Source: Thamnaconus septentrionalis
Lineage: Eukaryota > Chordata > Actinopteri > Tetraodontiformes > Monacanthidae
Reading direction: 5' to 3'
DNA: 64,000 nucleotides
Assembly: GCA_009823395.1 (NCBI GenBank)
Contig: CM020505.1
Span: 10,665,629-10,729,628 of the forward strand
Made by a program: the position numbers and the translations under genes. Under the pieces are notes generated by a model. That model was not told the origin of the DNA. It was given only the letters and a program-made list of their open reading frames with translations, and did not search any database. This document shows, piece after piece, positions 20,222-33,480 of this stretch (position 1 is the first letter of the stretch; the number at the start of each line of letters is the position of its first letter).

Positions 20222-22476
20222 TAATAGTTGACCTTAGGAAAAACAAAAAAAGTCTTGATCAGCCGTCTATGTAACAGTGTGTGTGTGGTGTGTGATAGAG
20301 ATAGAGACAGAGGAGTAAGTCAGAGCAAGCCATGAAGTGTCACAGCGAGCTGTGACACTGCAGGTGTTTAAACTGTGGTGATGTAATTGGTCACAAGGGG
20401 AATAGAAACAAGAGCTTCACAGTCCTTGATTTGATCCCTTGGTTATTGATTTCTCAGTCTGCTTCTAACAGAAATAATTGCCACATGTAATGTATTATTC
20501 AATTACAAGACACTGCTCTCAAGTTTGGGTTTGATGGTCCTTTTTGAATCACTGAGACCTATAGATAATTCAACGCTGTCAGCCCATTAAGCGGCGCGAA
20601 TATTAAAAGGTATGCGTTAATCCTGACTATTTATTAGCGGCTGCGACACTCGGCAGAACTCAAAGTTCACCACTTTCAGCCTTTGTATAGCTGAAGGAAG
20701 TGGGCTCCGACTTGGGCATTTTTCTTACCGTGTCATTTAATTCAAAACATCAAAACCTTAAAAAAAAGCTAAATCAAAATAATTGCAACCAAAGTAGGTG
20801 ATGAAATGTGAAAATTGCGTCTAATTTATAACCTTCAGACGGCGACGTGATGCATTCAGTGATGTCTGCAACTTTGCATCATAAAAACCTCAAACTGTAC
20901 AACCGCAGTCAGGAAAGACAGTAAGTGCTGCGGCAGCGCGCATCATCTTTATGTCTGTTTTATGCTGATGGCAAATGCAATTTGAAAGAAGGATGCCCCT
21001 CCAGCTTTTTTTTTTGTTGTCGCGTTTATCTTGTCCAAGAAAAAAACTGTAAACTGTAAAACCCAAGTGAAGGCCAAAGTTTGTTGGCCACGTTTCCAAA
21101 TATCACACTGGATTCTACTTCCCACATCACAAGTTAATCACGTCTTTCATAAAGCCTGCTGCCTACTTGGAGTTGGTATCACAGAGCCTTTAATGAATGC
21201 AGTGTGATGCTGTATTTTTGTCCCTGTATTGAGCCTTTGCAGTTTTCTTGAGGGCAGCCCTTCTTTGCATGTGCCTGGCTGAAGAAAGTGCCTTTGACGG
21301 CTGGATATCTCGCAGTGTTAAATGTTGCCCTAGTTCTGTGTTTGTGAAACCACATGATCTGATTTTTGTTTTTGCATCAATTTAAACTTTCATTTAACAT
21401 TTTAGCACATTTCTGCAAATTCCCCCTTCATATTGAAATCTCTAAGACACGTTTTTATGTAGCCCACGGAATGTCTCTCTCTTAATTATATCAGGACGTC
21501 ATCGACGTACACGCTCCCATTGACCGGGTTCAGTTCTGTTTACAGGACAATGCTCTGTCCTTTTATTTAGCTTTGAAACATGGAATCAATCTTGGTGTTA
21601 AATCCCTACCTCTCCATGGCTGTGCCGCGCTGTGTGACACAGTTTTAATGATCAGCCATCCAGCACTTGTTTATGGCTTCGCTTCCCAGTCATGTTCTGT
21701 TAATACCCTCTCCTGTTAATATTTATCGTCTGTCTTAATTGGTTTGATGTCAGAACACTGGCTGCCTCTGTAGACCCGCTTGTTGAACTGGCCGCGGTGT
21801 TGTTTCAAAGTCTTTATTACTGTCACAGCCGAGTCCTGTTCATTAAAGCCACGCTTTCCATTTTCATCAGTATAAAAACCGATTCTGTAAATGCGAGGCA
21901 GCTGTGGACGAGTCAAACCCTGCAAGCGATCACAGGGGAGGCACTCAGTCTGTATAAATTATCAGGAATATGAGCTCGATCGAAGATGTTAATTGCACGA
22001 ATGGTTAGTTATGTTGGGAATTTCCATGCATTTCATGCAGCGATAATAAAAATGAATTTTTGAACAAAGGGATCTTAAAATAATATCTCATCTACAGAGA
22101 ATACCCACATCAAACGAATAATTAAAAGCTTTGAAATATATCTTTGTGGTCAGAAATGTGAAGCACCAGCCTTGTGAATATTGTACTAGGTTCAAGTTAG
22201 TCAAAGGGAAAAAAACAAAACCGGAGTTAATTAACAGTTATTACAGGCCTTTTCAACTTAAATTTGACTTTCAAATATTAGCTCTTATATATAAACTATG
22301 CTTCTGGCATCTGCAAATTAGCTTTAGTGTATCTTCTCTAATTAGGCCTCAATGAACCCGGGCAAAGTCGCACACAATAACATTAATAATTCAGCAGCTC
22401 AAGATGGTGTTTAAGGGTGGTCATTAGAGTGCATTTTATTTGCCCTGTATGATTTTAGTAAATCACACCGTAGTTA
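20219..22476. other. Gene-poor DNA between two (TA)n arrays
   Basis: No exon or transposon recognised. 21.45-21.95 kb is complex, lacks simple repeats and contains ATTAATA/TAATTGG-type homeodomain words and an inverted CCAAT, so it is a candidate regulatory block. Confidence 0.35.
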
Positions 22477-23193
<717 letters not shown>

Positions 23194-25187
23194 GAATAGG
23201 TCAAAAGAAAATTAAATGATAAGGTGATCATTAATAATTATTCTATTTTTAAAAGACTTCATAAGGGTTTTGATGAAGATGCTATGATGAAGCCAGGCTT
23301 GCTTCGTGCTCTGAAGCTTGATTTGCTTGACACCTTTTATATGCACTGCGTTCAAGTTATACCTTTATTCATTCTTAACAAATTAAACTGCTCTCTATAT
23401 TTTCTTGTTTAAAATACTTAAGGAAAAAAAAAATCCCCAAATCAGTAGATGTCTTCTCCTGTAAATAATCCCATACAAAATCCCCTTTTTGGTTTTCAGA
23501 ATGTTTAAGTGTTTAAACTTAAAAAAAAAAGAAAAGAAAAAAGTGTGCTCCAGTGAACCTTGCCCGTCAGCCTGAGCGCTCCGCTCTCTCACCCACCCAC
23601 TTGCCCTCCTATCTCCATCCTCCTGCCATCTCTCCCTGTCAGCGGCAATTTTGCCTCTTGCCACTGATCAAACGCACCTGCCAAGCCCTGCTAACATTTC
23701 CGAGCATGTTCGCTAATTACCCACAAAGCCTTGCAGATTTAGACTCCTAATAGGGATTTGCCTCAAATCGGGGGCAGGGCTGGGATTGCATTACAATGGT
23801 ATTTATTTACTCTACTGGGAGGAATCTCTCGGGGTAACGTGCATTATAAATGTTTTAGGGATAATAAACTTCTCATCTGTGCATTACTGTTGTGCCATTT
23901 GGATAAGTGGCTCCCCCTTGTATTCATCTAATTGAATTTTTGGTTTTGAAAATGCTAAACAATTGTGGGAAGGAAAAAAAAAGAGGCTGAGATACTGTTG
24001 TAATTGCGTCTTCATTTACATCCAAGTTAAAGCGCCAGTGTGCTACAAAGGCCTGGCGTTGCCATTAGTTCAACAACAAAGCATTGGACTAATTACAATC
24101 CCCTTGTTTCACTGTAATCACACTGGAGAGCCTTTCAATTGTATAGTTAAATGGGAAAATTATAAGTGCTTAACAAATTGCCAGTTGCTGTTTGGTAACT
24201 ACAACTGACACAGAGCAGGTAACACTATTGCTGTTACTGTTACTGAAAAGGACAAACAAAAAAAACACTAAAAAAAACTACAATCTTATGTTGTAGTTGG
24301 CATAGTAATAAGATAAGAAACGACATTGATGTAGTTCAACTAAAACTTTCATCAGTTTGTTTTTTTTAGCAGCAGAATGCACTGCTTAAATATAGTTGAT
24401 TTAGATTTAATGACATTTGTAAAAAATAAAAATGCACTGTTCCAAAACGTTTGAACCCCCCCCCCAAAAAAAAAAAAAAAACTAAACAAAGAACAAACTA
24501 AAAACAAAAACAAAGAAAGAAACCAAGAAGCAAAACAGATTTCCCCCAGGCTGCCTTCTTTCTGCATGGTTACTTCCCCAATGCTGATCTAATGGAAGGT
24601 CGGTCGAGTCTGCCAGCACTCAGCTGCGGTTTCAGCAGCACCGTGTGTGGAGTGTAAAGAATAAATTTTAAGTCCTTTAAAAACAAAGAACACTTTGAGC
24701 TGAGCAAAGTCAGACTCACTCAGCATTTGCACACTGCTTCTCTAAAAAGAGGTCTTAGCAAAAGGCCATTATCCAAGCTATGGTATCGATGTTGCTGGAT
24801 CAAAATGAAAATCCTTCTCTTACAATCCACACCTTCTTTCAAAAAATGATAAATCTAAGTTATTTCAAATGTATATAAGTGTTTTTAGGTATTTCAATCC
24901 AACTGTAATCTGAATACTGAAACAAAGAAGTTGTATTAGATTGATTAAAAGCATCATCCGAGGCATTTGTTCCAATTAATATTTGAGTAACTACATCCCT
25001 TTTTGCAATTAATGAATATGAAACTACAAAGGCTGGAGCATATTCCTTTTAACACCTTCATCCTTTGAAATTGATTGGCAGATAAAACTGTTCCTGCGCT
25101 AATTGCTCAGATCAACGCCACAGGAGGCGGTTGGGGCAAACAACAAGGCACAAAGAGTCAGTGCCACCGAGTGACTCTTTGTGACAC
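23194..25187. other. Gene-poor DNA with possible enhancer at 24.0-24.2 kb
   Basis: It contains A-rich and C-rich runs (24456-24481) but no recognised exon. The block at 24.0-24.2 kb is annotated separately. The stretch 23.55-23.75 kb is pyrimidine-rich (CTC/CCT repeats). Confidence 0.35.
24030..24190. promoter_or_regulatory. Candidate enhancer with three HMG-box sites
   Basis: Within about 70 bp lie ACAAAGG (24045-24051), AACAAAG followed by CATTGG (24075-24087), and CCTTGTT (24102-24108). All match the SOX/TCF core, and they sit next to CTAATTAC homeodomain words. The DNA is otherwise complex and repeat-free. A role is inferred from motif clustering only. Confidence 0.3.
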
Positions 25188-25213
25188 GCACACACACACA
25201 CACACACACACAC
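25188..25213. repeat. (CA)n microsatellite
   Basis: About 13 CA units, read directly. Confidence 0.93.
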
Positions 25214-25954
25214 CCAGCCGAACTGATATGTCATTGGAAAGACGTTGCCAGTAGGAGAATAAGCAACAGAGACACCACGTTTGTAACCTGCCAGGCCTGA
25301 TACCCGCCAGTCCGTCTTCAAAAGCAGATGAAGAGTCCTAATAAAGGCTGCCATAACATGAGATCTTTTTAAGTGAGACACCCTCCCTTTACCAGTCGAC
25401 CTCCCGCGGAGCAAAAAACCTTTTCTCCACCGATCTCATTTCCACCAATCAATAACCCAAAGTCTTCTGAAGACACCCGTGCTGAAGCACAGCGCTCGTC
25501 CTTTCGTTCTCTCTGTGCAAGGTGAGAAACAAACACCCACCGCTCATCTACGCCCGGCTCATTAGACACTGGAGTTAACAATATTCCAGAATAATTCTTG
25601 AATTGGCTGCAGAGTTGTTGAACTTCGCAATTAACATTTCTGTGGCATTTTCAGGTCCCTGCCATTCAAGTCATTACCAAAAAAAAAAATCCTCTTGCTC
25701 CACCAAAAAAAAAATCCTTGATTTTACATCATAGAATTCCGTCACAGTTACTAAATCCCTGAAATGCCAGGGGAGTTGTTCAAATTTACTTGGTCGCAAC
25801 AGAACAAAAGTCCTGGTGTTGCACCGTATGTTTCTTGACAATGCGTGTGGAGGAAGAGGGAAGCTGAGACTGTCTGCAGAGACCAGATGGTGGAGCCAAA
25901 AACTCAGAGGAGAACAAGCCTGCTCTTTCTGTCTGTGTGTTCCTCAGCTGTGTA

Positions 25955-25962
25955 GTGTGTGT

Positions 25963-26001
<39 letters not shown>

Positions 26002-26062
26002 CGCGCACGTGCAAGAGTTTTGTGTGTGTGTATTTGTGTGAATGCGTGCATGTGTGTGTGTG
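25955..26062. repeat. (GT)n/(GC)n tract with Z-DNA potential
   Basis: GT repeats pass without a break in purine-pyrimidine alternation into GCGCGCGTGCGCGCACGTGC. The alternating run covers about 25969-26012, and further GT clusters follow to 26062. Alternating GC/GT runs of this length favour left-handed Z-DNA under negative supercoiling. Confidence 0.9.
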
Positions 26063-28557
26063 CTTACTCCAAACTAAAAACACTCACTTGAGGTACAGAG
26101 AACAGGGCTCGTTTTCTAGCCGAGCTCATTGGCTGCTTGCATGCTATGGATGAATAATGGCTGAATTCAGCTGTGCTGAAACAGAAACACATTCCACACT
26201 CTCCGCAGAGCTAATAGCCGGAGCAAAACAACCGCATTTGAACATTCACAATTAAGAGAGCTCTGTGATTGAATATCTGGGTGACTGATAAGTCACGCCT
26301 CAGAGTGAGATAAAATGTGACTCCTGGATATTGCTGAATGCTTCACAAAACCCTAACTATGTTTTAGATGTGCCTCAACAACACCGGGAAATGAGTCAAT
26401 TTGACAGGGAGCAACATTTTGTTTGCAGTGAGAGAGCACCGAGAATATAGGCCCTGGTATGTCTGAGAGAAAAAAGAAAAAATCTTGACGGCCACACTTA
26501 GTTTGAAAAATTTAGATTCAACCAGTAAATTACAGAAATGCTTTTTGGGTGGGGAAACTGCCTGACTGAGTGCTGTCCAATGAAGATTTACTGGCAACAC
26601 AAATGGAAAACAAATACAAGTTTTATGCTTCCCTTGTCTTTTAGAAAAATATGTTTGAAATAGAACTAACTAACTGCACCACAAATTCAATGACAAACTT
26701 TTTGAAACATGGACAGTATAATGTCATTTACGTTTTTTCTCTTATTCAACATTTTTCCACATTATTTCTAGGTGCATGTTACGTGTTTTCAAAGTCAATT
26801 TCTTGAGGCGTCTAAATTCCAAAGAAATTAAAATTTGATTTAAAGATTGTTCAGTGTTAAATACAGTCTTCAGATGCAATATTAAGTATTGAAGATACAA
26901 TATTCTTGGTTTCTGACTGGAGAGCTTTGCAAAGAATCGGGTGCCTCTGGTTTCTTCATCTATTTGATCTCACAAATTAATTGAAAAATTGCTCAGAAAT
27001 TTTGAAAAAAAATGGCAATGTACTTGACTTTGGTTATAACACTAATGAACAAACAAACTGCACAAAACATCACACAATGCACAAAATCTAACAATCCCAC
27101 CCTCGGGTTGTCAATCATCCATCTGTTGAAGGTTTGTGCTGTTTGAGCACAAAGTACAACACTGTACATCTTTAAGATAGCAACCTGCAACTCTCCTCAT
27201 CAATTTGTCACTTAATTTAGATGCCATTGTCAAACAGTCTGGCACTGCAACAAACAATTAAGGATTTCCCTTCCACCTCAAGACTTGCGGAACATCTGAT
27301 CGGCCTTGGGCACGTTGTGAAAGCATCATTCTCATAATGACCCGATTGTAGCCAAGTCTTTCCTCGCATCAAATCTCCACTGCATGTCCCGGGTGCTATT
27401 TCTCTCCAGCCGGCGAAAGATCACAATCAACTTTGTCAAGAGTGTTGTGTCCAGCATCTGTGATTTCATTCAGGCATGGCCTCTCAGATTGCTGTGTCTG
27501 TCACAGGTTCTGATGGCTTCACCTGGTGGCCCCTCATTCGCAGGACTGACGTCTCCTGCAGTTACGTTTGTCAGGTGTTCATTCCGCAGAGCATCAATAG
27601 CCGACTTCTCACATCTTATCAGCCCCTGGTTGGAGTGCTGGCCAGAAAATAATTCAGCAGCAATTACCATATGTTGGGATTGTGGCTTTGGAGCAGCACC
27701 ACAACATCTGTGTTATACTGGCATCTGGGGTGCTCTGACAGAAACTTTCCCGGTATACATAACTTCCCTGCATCGACTAAGCAGGTGCTCACCGCAGCAC
27801 GACTCTCCTATAGTGAGCCTCTGGGCTGAACACATGGCCTCGCCTTGTTAAAGCTTTATATACACGCTGCATGTTTGTAAAAGAGTAATTACTGACTGGC
27901 AGGGTGTACGACTAACTGCAGAGTTTTCAGCGTATTTTGAATAATAACGGCTTATTCAGTGCTCACAAAATTTAAAAATCCTTTGTTGGCCATTTTGATT
28001 TCAGCAAGTCCAAAATAACAAAGCAAGGACGCTGTGATTTAAAACACAAACATGTGTTTTGTTAACACAATAGCAGCTATTTGTAAATAAAATCTTCAAT
28101 ATGTGTAAGAATTTTTATAATCTAGTGTGCCTGCCTGCAACTGTGCTCTGCTCTTGGGGCGGATCATATAGGGTCGAAATTCTCTTTATAGCAAGTCAAC
28201 ATCAGGACCAGAATAAACGAGGCAAATGAGGGAAGTTCAGATAGGCTCTTGAGCAGCATGGCTTTAGGTCTAAGCAATAGGAAGGAAGGAAGGAAGGAAG
28301 GAAGTCCACCACAGACCACCTTGGTAGAACCTGGTGTGTAAAATCATCGCCTGAGCTAAGGGGGATCCCCCAGGGCCTCTGTAACTGTCTTAGACCCGTG
28401 TTGGACTTATCCAGACATGATCTGGCTGGAGGAAACATTGGCGCAGTTAGAAATTCTGACATGCCACTGTTAAAGTAAACGGCACGGCAAGAAACAATAA
28501 AAGATTATGTCATCTAATCTAGTTGCAATTCAGATGAAACCTAATGGCAGATTTATA
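26063..28557. other. Gene-poor DNA; candidate regulatory blocks
   Basis: No recognised exon. Complex blocks rich in TAATTA/ATTAGC/CAATTA words occur at about 26.16-26.32 kb and 27.2-27.9 kb. The second contains the longest frame of the desert outside repeats (27384-27851), which lacks domain similarity and splice support. A (GGAA)n tract is at 28280-28304. Confidence 0.35.
28280..28304. repeat. (GGAA)n microsatellite
   Basis: About six GGAA units. GGAA is the ETS core, and tandem GGAA can act as an ETS-responsive element, so this one may be more than filler. Confidence 0.9.
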
Positions 28558-29042
28558 TACTCAATGGCCACTTAATTAGGTATACCTTGCCAATACTGGG
28601 TTATACGCACACATGCACTGCTTGAAGGTTGGACATGTTGTTCTTTCAAAGCTGCTATTCTGCATATAGTACTTTGGTTGTAACCGGGTGAGTTACTGTG
28701 GTATTTTTTTTATCATATTTCCATAGAAGTCTTCTCTTTTTGGGACCATTCACTGTAAACCCTAGATATGGTCTCGATGTGCTGAAAGTTCCAGTAGACC
28801 AGTAGTTTGTAAAACACTCAGACCTGCAGCCCGTCTGGCACCGTCAGTCATGTTCACCATCCTCAAAGTCACTCCAATCCTCTTTCTTCCCCTTTCTGAT
28901 TGTCATGTTGAACTTCAGTCATCTTCAGTCATTAGTCATGCAAGTCATCTTTATCATGTCTAAAATGCACTGCCATGTGACTGGTTCACTAGCCATTAGT
29001 GTTGATTGAACAATCTACTTTATGAAGTGGACAGTGACTGTA
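28558..29042. mobile_element. Non-autonomous DNA transposon (GGCCACTT-type TIR)
   Basis: The left end TACTCAATGGCCACTTAATT and the right end (reverse complement TACAGTCACTGTCCACTTCA) form imperfect inverted repeats about 485 bp apart. Internal words such as GGACCATTCACTGTAAACCC and CCCGTCTGGCACC match a repeat I remember as common in fish, whose ends read GGCCACTTTATTAGGTACACC. No transposase is intact. The superfamily is not assigned. Confidence 0.7.
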
Positions 29043-32000
29043 TGTGGTTATATCCACTGTAGTTGTAGTGCACCAGCTCTGGCTGTCTGTCTCACCTCCA
29101 TCACACCACCACTGTTGGAGGTCCCATACCGACATTAGCAACACCTCCTAAAAAAAACAACAAATTTAAATAGCAGGTAAATGGAGCCTGCATATGGGAA
29201 TGCTCGGCCTAAACAATCAATTATCTTTTCAAACTTGTACAATCGATCAACATTAGTCAGTGAGCATCAACAGCAGCGCAGGTGGCAAGTTAACACAGTG
29301 TCCACCGGGGACCTGCGAGAGCAGCCAGCAGGCTCTTAGTCAGTTGTGTGTGTACTGGCGTGCTAAGTGATGTACTCTGCAGCAAGGCCGTGCCGGTCTG
29401 TCATACACAGACAACTACACAGACACTTGGCATGCTTGTTCTTTATGGAGCGGTGGGTTGACATCTATCACAAGACGTGTAACATAATGTTTGAGCAAAG
29501 ACAAGGTGGAAGGAATCCACTTCCTTTTTCTTTCAGGCAAAAGTGAAATTGAGGCAGTTGTGGCGTCAGATGCGATATATCAAAATCTTTGAAAAGCGGA
29601 ACGTAATCATTGACCCAAATTAATTATTTGACTGTTTCGTTTGACATGAATAGATGCAGTGGACTTAAAGTCCACCATTCCACAAAGCCACCTCTGTAAT
29701 TCATTATAACTGGAGCAATCACAGTATGTTAATCAACTCAGATCATAAACGACACACAACATAAAGCTGCTTCGCTTTGGCTCTCACTTATAAATCTCCA
29801 ATCATGGGTGCAAATATTCTGCACAATTTTGACGGCTAAGTAAGCAAATTGTGCATTTACAAGACAGACGTCAGTGCAGAGCAAAAGAGAGGATTAGGAG
29901 GGAGAAATCCTACAGGAATCTTTGTTTCTCCATAGCTAGCCATGCTAGTCAGTGGGGCTGGCCATTTCCATGCCAATTCTGACTTAAAACAACAATAAAA
30001 TAAAGATGATTGTGGTAAACATGTATTGAACTGCGTGTGGTGGTGTGTAGACAAGTGCTGCGCGTGTGCTCTGCAGTGGTTGTGCTGAGTGCCACACAAC
30101 TGTGCAGTCCTTGAGCTGGGAAGCAAAGCTCGGTTTTGCTAGATGGCCAGATGATACTGACGAGGTCTGAGCATCAGCAATATGATTTAACACATGGTAG
30201 TTAATATTTCGATTTGGAGCCACACGTGCACAAACAAGTCCTTGATGTGACTCTTGTGTGTAAGTGCTGGGTTGCAGGTGGCTGGGCTTCTTCCTTGGTG
30301 ATGTGAAGATGAAGCCTTTTGGATTCAAGGTGAAACATATTCAAGCCAACAAGCAAGAAGCCCACTCGCCTACCACTCAATATTGAAATGCTACAAGGAC
30401 CTGGATCACTGTATTGTTCTCTCTGTTTTCAAGATTTTTGTTCTTTTATCATAGTAAAAATATATTTTTTCTGATAAAATTATAAATATTGAGTATTGGT
30501 CTTGGATTTAGAACTAGACACAATTCAGCACCATTGTGTTTTTATAGGTAAAAAAATGTAATTATTTATATTGGTGAGTAATTACATTTAATAATAGTTG
30601 CAATTATTTTGATTATTTTCAGCTCAAATAGACAATGTTAATAATTTAAAAGATTCTTTGCGTTCTTCTCTTATGTAACAGTGTGACTGGCTAATTCTAA
30701 GCAGTTTTTGGAACACAAAACATGTTGGAAAAAAAAAAGTGAGGCAAGTCGCACAATATGCCATGAAACACTGCCAAGATGATAATCTGTTTCTGAGAAG
30801 TGCATAATTAGGAGACCAACACATTCTAACACCACTTGGCTCTTTAGAAGGAAGGAAACGGAAAAAATTAAACACTCAGTGCATGACCACGGCATCGTGA
30901 TTGGCTAAATAAGAAGAATAAGCCAATTAAAAGAATTATTTCAGTTCCTCAAAGATTATATAAATGCTGGGCTTGCTGCAGATGAATAATCAGTCGCATT
31001 TTGTGTGGCTATGAATCTGTCTTGGGACTGCAGCGAAGACAAAGACCTAGAAATGATCTCGAATGTGTGCTGGAGACTAATTAATCTTTCATGGCACTGA
31101 AATAATTGAAATATCCATACAAGTGCAGTCATTGTGCTTCCTAATTGTGGCTTTTATTGCAAACGCACAAAGTCGCACTCAAACACCCGCTACTTGGTAT
31201 TTCTCAGAGTCTTTGCCCTCAGTTCCACTTAAATTTAAATGTGAAGCTCATTTCAGCTACTTAAGCACAGAGGAATTGAGAAACCCTAAAAGTTGGAGAA
31301 TTTAAGTCTTCCAAGAGTTTCTCTTACTGTCCAATTAAACTTATATGAATTAAATAATATGAAAAAAAAAAAACAAGTTGCTTGAATCTGCACAGTCATG
31401 AGAGTTTTCGCATCAATGCAGGTTTCTCACATAAACACGGAACGATTTTGTATTTTACACAATTTCCTACTTTTTGTGGTTCAACACGTAAACGCACATG
31501 CTGTCATGTGTAAAAATTCCCTTTACACGGACAAGGCTAATGTGTCAACTGAACGCACCCGAGCTGGGAAACGTTTCAATTCCTGTTCAATATTCAAATT
31601 CCTGTTGGCGCCCCTGTGCATGCATGAGTGCTAGGCGATGGCGCGTGCCGACCGCCGCGGCAAACACGGCGGATCGCCCGCTTTGACATTTTCCCATTGT
31701 GCGCGGCGGTTGCGGCGGGCAATAATTGAATATCAGGTGCATAAGCTGCTCTTTAATTTGACATGTGTGCTTGAGGCAATAAACACATGTGGTGCAGTGG
31801 GGGCTGCATAATTGCGGCGGAATAAAATATCATATCAAGAGTGAGAGGATCATTGTATCAGGTACCCGATGACAGCTCGTTTGATCATTACGCCAAGGCT
31901 AAAGAGGTTGGCTAATTAGTTGTCATTAAAGCTCACCCTCTAATCAGGGCTCGCTCTTGCATAAAAATTGTCCCCGTCACATGATAAGTGAACAATGGCC

Positions 32001-32356
32001 TCAAACCTTTCAGGCCAATCTTTGGCTGCTTGCAGCTATTTGCAGCGGGCATATTCAAAAGAAGGTTCACAGAAGTGATTTTTTATTTTTTAATTTGTTT
32101 GACAAAGTTATTAAAAGACAGTTTGCTGCTGTTTTTTTTTTCTTCGTCACATTTCACGCATTTCTTTCCAGATAAGCTAGTGGGAATTTGAAGAAATTGC
32201 TTTTGCTTGTTTTGGCATTTTCTTTCTTTCTTTCTTGCTTTTTCTTTTGTTCCAGAACCTGTAGTCTTGAGCAGTGCGTGAAATACAGAGGGTCAAAAAC
32301 GAGAAGCATAAACGGTACTGCTCACACTACTCTGCATGTTAAGGAAATTTAGATTG
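29043..32356. other. Gene-poor DNA with enhancer-like blocks
   Basis: No recognised exon. From 30.9 to 32.0 kb the sequence is complex and dense in ATTAATC/TAATTAG words. It includes the CpG-rich patch at 31.63-31.73 kb and the block at 31.73-31.99 kb listed separately. Confidence 0.35.
31620..31990. promoter_or_regulatory. CpG patch adjoining an AT-rich candidate enhancer
   Basis: About 100 bases (31.63-31.73 kb) hold many CpG dinucleotides (GCGCGTGCCGACCGCCGCGG, GCGCGGCGGTTGCGGCGGGC). They pass abruptly into AATAATTGAATATCAGG, TTTAATTTGAC, GATCATTACGCC and GGCTAATTAGTTGTCATTAA. CpG retention in a vertebrate genome suggests hypomethylation and function. No initiator, TATA box or exon was identified. 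Confidence 0.3.
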
Positions 32357-32364
32357 GTATAGAG

Positions 32365-32711
32365 CAGGGTTGGGCAAACTTTTTGACGATGGGTTCTAAA
32401 ATTCGACGGAGGGGCCAGAGCAGCAGCAGCAGATCGATGGAGTGTTTTGGTGACCCACCTCATAGGAGAAAAAATTATATCATGGGATATGCAGAGAACA
32501 TGTGCTTTAATGTCTATTGAAAATATGTCTTTGAAGCCCCATGGTATGCAGTTCTTTATTGAAATGACTCCTAAAAGGCTGACAAAATGGATGAAATACA
32601 GCCGTTTTCTGACTTACTTACTATTAATTTAATCTCTTCATGTTCGGTGGGCCGGATTAAAAAGCTTAATGGGCTACATACGGCCCCCGGGCCAGAGTTT
32701 GCCCATGCCTG
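32365..32711. mobile_element. hAT-type MITE with 7/8 target duplication
   Basis: The inverted ends CAGGGTTGGGCAAACT and AGTTTGCCCATGCCTG enclose 347 bp. The flanks GTATAGAG (32357-32364) and GTATACAG (32712-32719) are an 8-bp target duplication with one mismatch. Internal GTGGGCCGGAT and GGCCCCCGGGCCAGAG words are typical of Charlie-like hAT MITEs. There is no transposase frame. Confidence 0.88.
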
Positions 32712-32799
32712 GTATACAGTAACAATCACTAGGAGGGCACCACCCCCCCTCCGAATATTGACGGGTATTTTGCACACTGATCTTGAGCTCCGCTGCGCA

Positions 32800-33480
32800 T
32801 AAACGCTGATGCAGTAAGTAGATTGAGGCGGGCAGATGATGAAGGAGACGACTCTCCTCTCCTCTCCTCTCCATTCAACTCAGGACAAGCTAACATACAT
32901 TATATCAGCAGAGGCGGCGTTGAATTCAGACAACACCCCAGCGAGAGGCGCCCCGATGTGTCCCAGAAACGGTGGGTGCCTCTTGCCGCGACTCTTAAAA
33001 GATGGTAGAAAGTGCTCCGGTGAGGGACCCATGCATTATTAGCTGACAGTCGCGTATAAATAATACGGCGCGTAATGCCAAGTGTTGAGTGCTCGCGTCT
33101 CCCGCAAGGACGCTCAACAGGTGCAACCCCCGGCTCGCTGCGCTCCCATTTTGTTCAACAAAGAGCGCGGCCTGCGCCGAGCGACTGGCGTCTGAAAGCT
33201 TTGCCTGATCATTCTTTTATGTGCCACTTCCCCCTCAGAATGCCCCCAACGTTGGCGGGACCTCATGATAATAGGCTCGTCGGGGACACAGAGAAAGGGA
33301 GCGAGACGCTTGTCAGAGCGGATACATCTGTGGCCGACTCGGGGGAGATGGCTGGGCGCACGACACATCAGTTACAGGACAGAGAGAGAGAGAGAGAGAG
33401 AGAGACCCCACTCCCCCACCACTCACGCCCTCCTCACCTTGTGTAGGCTAATGGTTGTCAACTCGGGGAGGGACTGGACT
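32800..33480. other. GC-rich, CpG-containing non-coding block
   Basis: Raised GC and CpG relative to neighbours, with TATAAATAATACGGCGCG near 33.06 kb and a (GA)12 tract at 33380-33405. Overlapping frames on both strands have no domain content. It could be an unmethylated regulatory island or a distant promoter; no splice donor was assigned. Confidence 0.3.
33380..33405. repeat. (GA)n microsatellite
   Basis: About 12 GA units, read directly; a possible GAGA-factor-like or triplex-forming tract. Confidence 0.92.

Noticed and set aside
27384..27851. 155-codon frame in the desert
   Set aside because: Longest non-repeat frame of the desert, but no domain, no splice pair and an overlapping open frame on the other strand; treated as possible conserved non-coding DNA.
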